DNA of 64,000 nucleotides from Flavobacterium haoranii. GTDB taxonomy: Bacteria > Bacteroidota > Bacteroidia > Flavobacteriales > Flavobacteriaceae. The DNA lies in contig NZ_CP045292.1 in NCBI RefSeq assembly GCF_009363055.1, positions 2,418,001 through 2,482,000 of the forward strand. Reading direction: 5' to 3'. A model generated the notes under the pieces. It saw only the letters and a program-made list of their open reading frames with translations, did no database searches and had not been told where the DNA came from. Shown here piece by piece: positions 17,538-25,672 of this stretch (positions within the stretch are counted from its first letter, which is position 1; every line of letters starts with the position of its first letter). Both the position numbers and the translations under genes were made by a program.

Positions 17538-18639
17538 TTATTGGGAATTAAAAAATTGGTTTACGAATGTAGATTATACTATTGTTGGTAGCGGAATTGT
17601 AGGTTTACATTGCGCATTAGCACTTCGTGAACGATTTCCAAAAGCAAAGATTTTAGTTTTAGAAAAAGGAATTTTGCCACAAGGAGCAAGTACAAAAAAT
17701 GCTGGTTTTGCGTGTTTTGGAAGTATTTCTGAAATTTTAGACGATTTAAAATCACATTCTTTAGATGAGGTTGTTGCGCTTGTCGAGAAACGATGGAAAG
17801 GATTACAATTACTTCGTAAACGATTAGGTGATGAGGTTCTTAATTTCAAACCATTTGGTGGATACGAACTTTTTTTAAAAGATGATGAAGCTTTTTTCGA
17901 GAATTGCATTCAAAAAATTCCATTTATAAATGAAGTTTTAAAACCAATTTTTAAAGCTGATGTTTTTGAAAAACAAGTTGACCGATTCAGCTTCCAAAAT
18001 ATTTTCGATTATTTAATTTTCAATCCTTTTGAAGGTCAAATCGATACTGGAAATATGATGCAAGCTTTGTTAAAAGAAGCAACTAAGAAAGATATTTTAA
18101 TCTTGAATCAGCAAAATGTTTCTTCGTATAACGATTTGAATGGAAAAGTTGAGGTTGTTACCAATGAGTTTTCATTTACTACCAATAAATTACTTTTTGC
18201 TACTAACGGATTTGCTACCCAACTAACCGAAGGTAAAGTGCAACCTGCAAGAGCTCAAGTTTTAATTACAAAACCCATTGAAAACCTTGATATAAAAGGA
18301 ACATTTCATTTAGATAAAGGCTATTATTATTTTAGAAATATTGGAAATAGAATTCTTTTTGGAGGAGGAAGAAATCTCGATTTTGATGGTGAAAATACAA
18401 CCGATTTAGGCCAAACAAAAATTATTCAGGATTCGTTAGAACAATTGCTTAAAAATGTAATTTTGTCCAATTATGATTTTGAAATTGATCACAGATGGAG
18501 TGGAATTATGGGAGTGGGAAATCATAAAAAACCTATTGTATAACAACTTTCTGAAAATGTATATTGTGGTGTTAGAATGGGAGGAATGGGAGTCGCAATC
18601 GGAAGTTTAATAGGACAAGAATTAGCTGATTTATTATAA
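17527..18639 (+). pseudogene. DadA/glycine-oxidase-type FAD oxidoreductase with in-frame TAA
   Basis: The FAD-binding GxGxxG motif is VGSGIVGLHCALAL near residue 21, then LEKGILPQGASTKNAGFACFG, typical of DAO-fold amine or amino acid oxidases. The frame stops at TAA 18541-18543 after KKPIV, but continues with 31 sense codons (QLSENVYCGVRMGGMGVAIG and on) to TAA at 18637-18639. That tail is the family's C-terminal FAD-contact segment GVRMGGMG. One substitution (for example AAA to TAA) explains it. The total would be about 370 residues. The substrate is unknown. It overlaps DedA and precedes mtgA by 4 bases. Confidence 0.85.
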
Positions 18640-18643
18640 TTAT

Positions 18644-19384
18644 ATGGCAAAAAAAACTACTTCAAAAAAGAAAACTACGCCTACAAAAAAAACTGTAAAA
18701 AGAACAACTGGTCAAAAAATATTCCGATTTATTTGGAAAACTTTTCTATGGTTTAACATTATAAGTGTATTTTTTGTGTTACTCTACAAATTTGTTCCTG
18801 TTCCCTTTACACCATTAATGGCAATTAGAGCATTAGAGCACAAAGAGGCTGGAAAAGAAATGACATGCTCGCATGATTGGGTAGATATCGAATATATTTC
18901 ACCAAATCTTCAAAAAGCGGTAATTGCAAGTGAAGATGGCAAGTTTTTAGAACACAATGGTTTTGATTTTGATTCTATGCAAAAAGCTTTTCAAAAAAAT
19001 CAAAATGGAAAGAAAATTAGAGGAGGAAGTACTATTTCACAGCAAACTGCAAAAAATGTTTTTCTGTGGCCTGGAAGAAGCTATATTCGTAAAGGGTTTG
19101 AGGCTTATTTTACAGTTTTAATTGAACTATTGTGGAGTAAAGAACGCATTATGGAAGTTTATCTTAACAGTATTGAAATGGGAGATGGAGTTTATGGAGC
19201 ACAAGCAGCATCTAAACATTGGTACCATAAAGAAGCTAAAAGTTTATCTAAATATGAAGCTGCAGGAATTGCAGTAATTCTTCCAAATCCAAGAAAATAT
19301 AAACCAGTTAATTCTGGACCCTATATTAATCGTAGAAAAGCTACAATAGCTAAATATATTGGCTACGTAAAATTGGAATATTAA
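18644..19384 (+). CDS. mtgA: Monofunctional peptidoglycan glycosyltransferase
   Basis: GT51 enzyme that polymerises lipid II into glycan strands. 246 residues: a Lys/Thr-rich cytoplasmic N-terminus, one membrane segment at about residues 31-50, then the GT51 domain. The catalytic Glu is in IASEDGKFLEHNGFD; further motifs are GGSTISQQTAKN, KERIMEVYLNSIEMG, VYGAQAASKHWYHK and AAGIAVILPNPRKY. No transpeptidase domain follows. Its stop overlaps the next start as TAATG, so it is translationally coupled to the SDR gene. Confidence 0.95.
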   Translation: MAKKTTSKKKTTPTKKTVKRTTGQKIFRFIWKTFLWFNIISVFFVLLYKFVPVPFTPLMAIRALEHKEAGKEMTCSHDWVDIEYISPNLQKAVIASEDGKFLEHNGFDFDSMQKAFQKNQNGKKIRGGSTISQQTAKNVFLWPGRSYIRKGFEAYFTVLIELLWSKERIMEVYLNSIEMGDGVYGAQAASKHWYHKEAKSLSKYEAAGIAVILPNPRKYKPVNSGPYINRRKATIAKYIGYVKLEY

Positions 19385-20199
19385 TGCAAACGGTCTTAAT
19401 TACAGGAGCTTCTGGTGGAATAGGAAGAAAAACAGCCGAATATTTTGCAAAAAATGGTTGGCACGTAATTGCAACAGTAATTAGCTTCAATGAATTAAAC
19501 GATTTAGATAAAGTTCCAAATGTGTTTTGTTACGAAATGAATGTAACTAGGACAGAAAGTATTGAGAGAGCCAAACAGGAAATTTTGCAAAAACATTCCA
19601 AAATTGATGTAGTAATTAATAACGCTGGAATTGGTTACAGAAGTTTTGTGGAATTATCTGAAGATTCTAAAATCGATGCAATTGTTAATGTAAATTGGTT
19701 AGGTGTTGTAAAAGTTTGTCGTGCTTTTATTCCAAAATTTAGAGAGCAAAATTTTGGACAATTTATCAATATTACTTCAGTAGCGGGATTAGTAAATTTA
19801 CCTCTTGGAAATTTTTATCATTCAACAAAACAAGGAGTAGAAAGTTTTTCAGAATGTATGGCCTACGAACTAAAGCCATTTAATATTAGTGTTTCAACAG
19901 TTCAATTTGGTAACGCACCAACTGATTTTCAAAAGAATGTAACAAAATGTTGTGCAACTCCAATAGAATCTTACAATAAATTAATGCTTAAAATTTCGGA
20001 AGTATTGGCCAAAAAATCGGGTAAAAATCAAGAATTACCACAACAAATAGTTGAAAAATTATTTTTAATCGCTTCAAATCCTAAAAAATCTTTTACACGT
20101 TATACTATAGGTTTCGATGCAAACGCCATGAAATGGTTACGTCGCATTTTAGGTTATAAATTATTTGATGCTTTGATAAGTAAAGTAACTTTAAAATAG
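19384..20199 (+). CDS. Short-chain dehydrogenase/reductase
   Basis: 271 residues, classical SDR. NAD(P)-binding TGASGGIGRKTAEYFAKNG at the N-terminus, NNAGIG, catalytic Ser in NITSVAG and the YHSTK motif of the active-site Tyr and Lys. A C-terminal lobe gives substrate specificity, which cannot be inferred. It is coupled to mtgA by a TAATG overlap and is the last gene of the run that starts with the symporter. No terminator is obvious after it. Confidence 0.92.
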   Translation: MQTVLITGASGGIGRKTAEYFAKNGWHVIATVISFNELNDLDKVPNVFCYEMNVTRTESIERAKQEILQKHSKIDVVINNAGIGYRSFVELSEDSKIDAIVNVNWLGVVKVCRAFIPKFREQNFGQFINITSVAGLVNLPLGNFYHSTKQGVESFSECMAYELKPFNISVSTVQFGNAPTDFQKNVTKCCATPIESYNKLMLKISEVLAKKSGKNQELPQQIVEKLFLIASNPKKSFTRYTIGFDANAMKWLRRILGYKLFDALISKVTLK

Positions 20200-20305
20200 T
20201 TCTACCTGCTAAAACTATCATTTCGTAAACTTAAAATGCTGTTTTACAAATTGAAACATTTTTCATTTACAGAAAAAAGTATATTCGTTTTAAATTTTAA
20301 AGAAC

Positions 20306-20620
20306 ATGAAAACGCTATTAATCTCAATCTATTTTGCAATCATTGGTTTAAATGTTGTTAATATTACTGAAACCGAATCTGTTTTAAAAGAAGTAAAATT
20401 TGAAAGTAGTTTTACACTTATTAATGACACTAAAGAGAAAGTAACCATCCACACAGGAACAGGTATTGTGAGTTTAAATAAAGGTTCCAAAACAAGTATA
20501 GGTTGTAATGTAGGTAAAGAAGTTCGATGGGCAAATGATGGCAAAAAAGGCGACGTTATTTTTAAAATAGCCAATGATATGTGTGGCGAAACACTAAAGC
20601 TTTCAAAGTTTGTTAAATAA
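20306..20620 (+). CDS. Small secreted hypothetical protein
   Basis: 104 residues with a hydrophobic N-terminus (MKTLLISIYFAIIGLNVVN) that looks like a signal peptide. The mature part is beta-rich and charged, with two Cys in SIGCNVGKEV and NDMCGETLK that could form a disulphide. It resembles small Flavobacterium secreted proteins of unknown function; I do not recognise a domain. It is monocistronic, with a clear terminator downstream. Confidence 0.7.
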   Translation: MKTLLISIYFAIIGLNVVNITETESVLKEVKFESSFTLINDTKEKVTIHTGTGIVSLNKGSKTSIGCNVGKEVRWANDGKKGDVIFKIANDMCGETLKLSKFVK

Positions 20621-20623
20621 TTG

Positions 20624-20648
20624 AAATCCCGACTTGTTCGGGATTTTT
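20624..20648 (+). terminator. Terminator
   Basis: Stem AATCCCGA/TCGGGATT with a short CTTGT-type loop and a T-run, right after the small secreted protein. Confidence 0.88.
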
Positions 20649-20682
20649 TGATTTTTAAAAGTAACTTTTTATTGTATTTTCC

Positions 20683-20694
20683 GACTAATTAGTC
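20683..20694. promoter_or_regulatory. Perfect palindrome GACTAATTAGTC before the AIM24-like gene
   Basis: 12-base perfect palindrome ending 14 bases before the ATG at 20709, where a transcription start or operator would lie. No consensus -7 box is clear, so an operator role is only a suggestion. Confidence 0.3.
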
Positions 20695-20708
20695 AAAAAA
20701 CTAAAATT

Positions 20709-21509
20709 ATGCAAGCACACGAAATAGATTACCATATTTATGGTGAAGAAATGCAATATGTAGAAATAGAACTCGATCCACAAGAAGTTGTAGTAGCCGA
20801 AGCGGGAAGTTTTATGATGATGGAAAATGGAATCAAAATGGAAACTATTTTTGGAGATGGAAGTCAACAAGAAGGTGGGATTTTTGGCAAGTTATTATCA
20901 GCAGGAAAACGAGTTTTAACTGGAGAAAGTCTCTTTATGACAGCTTACCAAAATATAGATATGGGCAAACGTAAAGTCTCTTTTGCTTCACCCTATCCAG
21001 GTAAAATTGTTGCCATAGATTTAATGAAATATGGTGGAAAGTTTGTATGCCAAAAAGATGCTTTTCTTTGTGCTGCAAAAGGTGTTTCTGTTGGAATCGA
21101 TTTTTCAAGAAAATTAGGTCGCGGATTATTTGGTGGTGAAGGTTTCATCATGCAAAAATTAGAAGGTGATGGAATGGCATTTGTGCATGCAGGAGGTACA
21201 CTAGCACGTAAAGAATTACAACCTGGTGAAGTTTTAAAAGTAGATACGGGTTGTATTGTTGGTTTTACAAAAGATGTAGATTATGATATTGAATTTGTAG
21301 GCGGAATTAAAAACACGATTTTTGGTGGAGAAGGTGTTTTCTTTGCAACACTTCGTGGGCCTGGTGTTGCTTACATTCAATCGTTACCTTTTAGTCGATT
21401 AGCAGATAGAGTCATTCAAGCTGCACCACAAATGGGAGGAAAAGACAAAGGAGAAGGAAGTTTATTAGGTGGCTTAGGAAGAATGCTAGAAGGTGATAAT
21501 AGTTTTTAA
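20709..21509 (+). CDS. TIGR00266/AIM24 family protein
   Basis: 266 residues, no signal peptide. AIM24/TIGR00266 pattern: the early [16 protein letters not shown], glycine-rich strands ([25 protein letters not shown]), [27 protein letters not shown] and [12 protein letters not shown]. The family forms a trimeric double-stranded beta-helix of unknown biochemical role; the eukaryotic members act in mitochondria. It is monocistronic, closed by the terminator at 21528. Confidence 0.92.
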   Translation: MQAHEIDYHIYGEEMQYVEIELDPQEVVVAEAGSFMMMENGIKMETIFGDGSQQEGGIFGKLLSAGKRVLTGESLFMTAYQNIDMGKRKVSFASPYPGKIVAIDLMKYGGKFVCQKDAFLCAAKGVSVGIDFSRKLGRGLFGGEGFIMQKLEGDGMAFVHAGGTLARKELQPGEVLKVDTGCIVGFTKDVDYDIEFVGGIKNTIFGGEGVFFATLRGPGVAYIQSLPFSRLADRVIQAAPQMGGKDKGEGSLLGGLGRMLEGDNSF

Positions 21510-21527
21510 TAATAATTAAGATAACAT

Positions 21528-21559
21528 AAAAAAAGCCAACTATAAGAGTTGGCTTTTTT
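21528..21559 (+). terminator. Terminator
   Basis: Stem AAAAGCCAACT/AGTTGGCTTTT with a short loop and T-run after the AIM24-like gene. Confidence 0.9.
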
Positions 21560-21681
21560 ACATAGAGCATATTTGTTATCTAAATAATGGTTTTGTTTGT
21601 TAATTTAACTCAATTTTAATTATTGATAATCAGTGTTTTATGTTTATATTTTGTAACTTTATAATCTAAATTTTAGAAGTT

Positions 21682-22125
21682 ATGAAAAATATTGTTTTAA
21701 AAAATGCAGTTCTAATTTTTATAGGAATTGCTTTGTTTTTTCTAGCTATGGATTTTTTAGGTTTAGCGAGTAAAAATTACTTAAGAGCTTTAAATGCGTT
21801 TATCGTTTTGTATGGTATTCGTAAGACTATAAAAGAAAGTTATCTAAATGGTAAGATGGATTATTTTGAAAACTTTTTTTCTGGCTTTATTACTGGAGTT
21901 TTAGGTGTATTTTTAGGAATTGTAGGTCTTATCGTTTTTATTTATTTAAAAGGAGGTGAAACATATCTAAATACTTTATCTGATACTTTCTTTTTTGTGG
22001 GTAAAGTAAGCATTATTCAATATTGTGGAGTACTATTCTTTGAAGGAGTGGCTTCATGTGTTATAGGTACATTAGCGCTAATGCAGCTTTACAAAAAAGA
22101 TGTCGATGTAAGCCATAATTATTAA
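21682..22125 (+). CDS. DUF4199-like four-helix membrane protein
   Basis: 147 residues with four hydrophobic segments at about 5-25, 35-50, 68-92 and 107-135. Charged loops include RKTIKESYLNGKMDYFENFF. The layout resembles DUF4199-type Bacteroidota membrane proteins, but I am not certain of the family. No catalytic motif is visible. It is monocistronic, with a perfect palindromic terminator downstream shared with the convergent receptor gene. Confidence 0.6.
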   Translation: MKNIVLKNAVLIFIGIALFFLAMDFLGLASKNYLRALNAFIVLYGIRKTIKESYLNGKMDYFENFFSGFITGVLGVFLGIVGLIVFIYLKGGETYLNTLSDTFFFVGKVSIIQYCGVLFFEGVASCVIGTLALMQLYKKDVDVSHNY

Positions 22126-22167
22126 ATTCTAATGACTGAATAATTTTATTTACAAAAATGTAACAAT

Positions 22168-22197
22168 AAAAATCCGCTCAATTGAGCGGATTTTTTT
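22168..22197. terminator. Bidirectional terminator
   Basis: Perfect palindrome ATCCGCTCAATTGAGCGGAT with A-run and T-run flanks, between convergent genes. Confidence 0.92.
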
Positions 22198-24189
22198 AAT
22201 TTCTAAAAACAATATTTAGATAAAAATTTCTTCCCATTCTAGGAATGTTGTTCCAATCTGAAAATGTAGAATAGTAGTGATCAAAAATATTTTCAACGCC
22301 CAAGTTCAGTAACAATGTTTGGTTAGAAATAGAAAATTTGTAACTACCAGCCCAATTAAAAATTACATAATCGGGTGTTTTATCTTCTCCATAAAAAGAA
22401 TTGTATTCTGTTTGTGCAGCATTTCCGTTTATCGAGATACTTGTTTTTAATTTATTTTTTGCAAACTGTAAATAACTTTTGTAACTAAACGGACTCATAA
22501 AAGGTAATTCGTTTTTGTTATTGTCTTTGCCTAAACTATATTTAAGTTTATTTTCAATTTGCCAATTTGCCTGAATTTTATAAGAAAATGTAAATTCATT
22601 AGTAAAAATGGTAGCATAATCAAACGCTGAATAACTTTTTACACCGTTTGCTCCTATAGTCATAGGTGCAACATTTTCGAGAGGTTGCCCAATAATATAG
22701 TTTTTAATGTAAAAGTAATTAGATGAAAATTTAGCTTTCCATTTATCTTTTATGGTTTCTAAGCCAATTCCAGTTTCAAAAGATTTTTCGTTTTTTAAAT
22801 TAGGATTTCCAATATAATCAAATCCATCAAAACTATTAAATAAGTAAAAACCGTATCCTTCAGAAACAGAAGGAGCTCTTTCCCCATATCCTAAATGAAA
22901 ATTCCAATGAATTAAATTTTTATGATTGTGATAGGTAGAAGCAAAACTTTTTAAGAATCGATTTTTTTCAGCTTTTAAATTGGGATAAAAAATTTGTAAA
23001 CTCGCCAATCCAAAATCGCTTGCTATATTGTTATGATGATTTCCTAAGCTTGTATTTAAAATTAAATTAGAATGTTTGTTTATCGAAATATTATCTTCTA
23101 ACGACAACCCATTAAAAAAGTTCTGACATCGGGCCAAGTGTACATAAACATCAAATTTTCGTTTGGATTTGATGGGTACATGGTCATTTCAGCAACAGAT
23201 TTATTGTAGAAAGAATTGAGATTAATTTTAAAATGATGTTTTTTAAATTGTCCATCAATTTTCGAATAAAATCCGTAAGTATCACTCCAGCCAGGCATGT
23301 CCATATGAATAGGAACAAAAGGTCTTTTAGTATCATCCATAATATGAGTTATAGAATTGAAATATACTTTAGTTTCCCATTGGTTGAATACTGAATTTTC
23401 AAATTGGAAATGATACTTCAAAGAAGTTATAACTGCTTCAGCCAAAGAAACATCCATTGGCAATGCTGGATAACCAACATTAGTTGCTTTGTCATAAATA
23501 AGAGAGCCTTCAATAAATTGATTTTTAGTAATCAAATAACCAGTTGTAAAAGAAGTATTCAATTTTTTAAATTGAGAAAACAAAACTTCTTGATTATCTC
23601 CAGCTTTGTAATTATCGGCATTTCGAAGCATAAAGTTAGTGTCGATATAAAATTTTGATCGACTATAATTTAATTCAGTTCCAATTATTTTTTGTGAATT
23701 ATTTGTTTCAAAACCAGAATGTAGCGCATATTTAAATCCTCTCGAATTGAAATTGTTTTGTTTTCTTTTTAAATCTAAACTTCCGCCAATAGTATTTCCA
23801 TCGCTTGAACCTTGTTGTCCAGAATTTAGTTTAGCTTCTGCTAAATTAGAAACTTCAACATACGAAGTAATTGGGTCCATTTTATCGGTACAAGCTCCAA
23901 AAATTCTCATACCATCTATTGTGATGATTGTTCTTTCTGTTGACATACCATTTATTAAAGGTTCCCAAGCGTATGCACCACGTTTTACCAAGTCAATTTT
24001 TGGTGATTCATCTAAAAATTGATCTATAGAAGCTAATATTTTAGGTTGGGTTTCATTGATTTCAGTTTTAGTACCTATAACAATTACTTCATTTAATTCT
24101 TTTAAAGTAATCGAATCGGTTTCAATTTGTTGACCAAGAAGTGAAATTGAAAAGCAACAAAAAATAATGAAAAATATATATTTTTTCAT
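22196..24189 (-). pseudogene. OprC/NosA-like copper TonB-dependent receptor, one frameshift
   Basis: Outer-membrane beta-barrel receptor. 23098-24189 gives the signal peptide (MKKYIFFIIFCCFSISLLGQ), plug and first strands. 22196-23137 gives the rest of the barrel, ending NFYLNIVFRN. Adding one base to the A6 run at 23114-23119 rejoins them (PDVRTF then FNGLSLEDN), for about 660 residues. The plug carries FGACTDKMDP, with the CxxxM copper ligand pair described for OprC. A Met-rich loop follows (MTMYPSN, NLMFMYTW). The neighbouring Met/His-rich lipoprotein and Cys-rich small protein support copper uptake. The frameshift is probably a sequencing error. Confidence 0.85.
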
Positions 24190-24233
24190 GATTAAAAATG
24201 TTTTCCCAATAGTTAAACTATTGGGAAATAAGA

Positions 24234-25088
24234 TTAAAATTCGATTTCGAAATAAATACTACTACTTTCTAGTGTTTCTGAAATTTCTTCGCCTTTTAAT
24301 ACTTCATTATCTTGATTTAGTAATTGAAGATTAATTTTCCAATAACCGGTCATGGTTAACGATAATTTTCCGTTGTACAATCCGCCTGATGTAGTTTGTA
24401 TTGCATCTAGATTATTAGGAGATGAATGATTCCCCATGCTAGGCATTCTAGGATCAATTTTTAATGTATAATTGTCAACTACAGGGAAAGACATCATATT
24501 TTCCATCTTCCAAATACCAGCTACAAAATCATTTACAGCAACTTTTGGTTCTGTAGGATTAACAAATGCTACTATGTATTTAATGCCATCAGTACCAGTA
24601 AAAGTATTTATAGTTCTTTTTTCGCTAGCAGGAACACTTATTACATCAGTTGCCAAATAAGAGATGCCATCTATTATATAATTAAAGGTTAAATCCCAAT
24701 ATTCAGTATCGTTTTCCGGCATTTGAAAAACAATATAGCCCGAATAAGTAGTTTCGGTATTTGAGTTTTTAATTATAGATGAATTTGGACAAGAATGTGT
24801 CATACTCATCATGTGCATTTTTGGCGTCCAAGATATAGAAGCATTAGTTATGTACTGGTTAGAAGCGTTATTCTTTAAGCGCACTGTAATGTCATTATAA
24901 CCTTGTTCTAATCCTCCAACTTTTGTGCTGTAAAGTTCTATTGTATGTGTTTCATTACTGATTTCTTGGAACTTAGTTAAACCGGTTAGTTCATTTGTAT
25001 TTGAACTATTATCATCGTCATTTGAACAAGAAGTTAATGCTAAAGTGGCTGCGATAGCAATCGCAATATTTTTGAATTGAAATTTCAT
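24234..25088 (-). CDS. Met/His-rich lipoprotein, likely copper-binding
   Basis: 284 residues. Lipoprotein signal ending LTSC (Cys21) followed by an acidic tether (SNDDDNSS). Two Ig-like or YtkA/FixH-type beta domains. The first carries PKMHMMSMTHSCPN near residue 90, the second MENMMSF and DPRMPSMGNHSSPN near 215. Clusters of Met and His with a Cys are typical of periplasmic or surface copper ligands. It lies 44 bases upstream of the OprC-like receptor in transcription order, so it is probably co-transcribed with it. It could hand copper to the receptor. Copper binding is inferred from composition and context. Confidence 0.7.
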   Translation of the reverse strand: MKFQFKNIAIAIAATLALTSCSNDDDNSSNTNELTGLTKFQEISNETHTIELYSTKVGGLEQGYNDITVRLKNNASNQYITNASISWTPKMHMMSMTHSCPNSSIIKNSNTETTYSGYIVFQMPENDTEYWDLTFNYIIDGISYLATDVISVPASEKRTINTFTGTDGIKYIVAFVNPTEPKVAVNDFVAGIWKMENMMSFPVVDNYTLKIDPRMPSMGNHSSPNNLDAIQTTSGGLYNGKLSLTMTGYWKINLQLLNQDNEVLKGEEISETLESSSIYFEIEF

Positions 25089-25134
25089 TTTTTTTATTCG
25101 TTAATTTTTGAAATATATATACAAGAGAATGTGC

Positions 25135-25155
25135 CTAAAGACTAAATCTAAAGAC
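25135..25155 (-). promoter_or_regulatory. Candidate operator upstream of the copper lipoprotein
   Basis: Two direct copies of CTAAAGAC (25135-25142 and 25148-25155) with a 13-base period. On the minus strand this contains TTTAGTCT, shared with the palindrome at 30091-30105 before the other TonB receptor. It ends about 46 bases upstream of the lipoprotein ATG. Confidence 0.4.
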
Positions 25156-25194
25156 ATAATAATGTTGATTTTTAAAATAAAAATCAGAAAAATA

Positions 25195-25572
25195 TTAAAC
25201 GAATAAAGTTGGTGGATGAAAAGTAGAATTTGTACAAACCCCTCTATATAAATTCAAATAGTTTGTGTTTATTTTATTTTGAGAGAAACAAAATGTGCGA
25301 CTAAAATTAAAGTCAACAATTTGATTATAAAATAAGATTTCGATTTCTGAATTTTGAGTTTTTTTGTCTTGAGAAATGGGTTTTTCATTTTCAGAAGCTT
25401 TGGCAAGTTCTTTTGCTAAATGACATTTTCCGTTACATTTTAACTCAGGTTTTGCTTTGTTTTCACAAAGTTGCGTCGCAATATATTCATAATTCACCAT
25501 GTAATCCAAAACTGGAATAATAGGTTTCGTTAGGAATAAGATTCCGATAATTATGAATATGATTTTTTTCAC
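25195..25572 (-). CDS. Small Cys-rich secreted protein of the copper locus
   Basis: 125 residues from a GTG start. Signal anchor MKKIIFIIIGILFLTKPIIP, then a cluster CENKAKPELKCNGKCHLAKEL with three Cys and one His, two later Cys, and a C-terminus FHPPTLFV. The Cys cluster suggests metal or thiol chemistry in the periplasm. The HPP-type end echoes the RGPP-type end of the small protein at 30127-30465. It is upstream of the lipoprotein and receptor on the same strand. The only reasonable start is GTG because no in-frame ATG precedes it. I do not know a named family. Confidence 0.65.
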   Translation of the reverse strand: MKKIIFIIIGILFLTKPIIPVLDYMVNYEYIATQLCENKAKPELKCNGKCHLAKELAKASENEKPISQDKKTQNSEIEILFYNQIVDFNFSRTFCFSQNKINTNYLNLYRGVCTNSTFHPPTLFV

Positions 25573-25576
25573 ATTG

Positions 25577-25584
25577 CAAAAGTA
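25577..25584 (-). promoter_or_regulatory. Promoter -7 box (TACTTTTG), 4 bases before the GTG
   Basis: Exact TAnnTTTG on the minus strand, 4 bases from the GTG start of the Cys-rich protein. No good -33 TTG. Confidence 0.45.
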
Positions 25585-25591
25585 ATAATCA

Positions 25592-25614
25592 AAATGTTAT
25601 TATATGTAACATTT
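25592..25614. promoter_or_regulatory. Inverted repeat AAATGTTA-N7-TAACATTT
   Basis: Perfect 8-base arms with a 7-base spacer, just upstream of the -7 box for the Cys-rich small protein. Size and spacing suit a dimeric regulator (Crp/Fnr-like or a metal sensor). The regulator is unknown. Confidence 0.45.
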
Positions 25615-25632
25615 GTTATGTTTCTAATAAAA

Positions 25633-25657
25633 AAAAACCACCCTTTTGGGCGGTTTT
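25633..25657 (-). terminator. Terminator after the prolyl oligopeptidase
   Basis: Stem AAACCGCCC/GGGTGGTTT with an AAAA loop, followed on the minus strand by T8. It separates the peptidase from the copper locus. Confidence 0.9.
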
Positions 25658-25672
25658 TCGAAGAATATAAAT

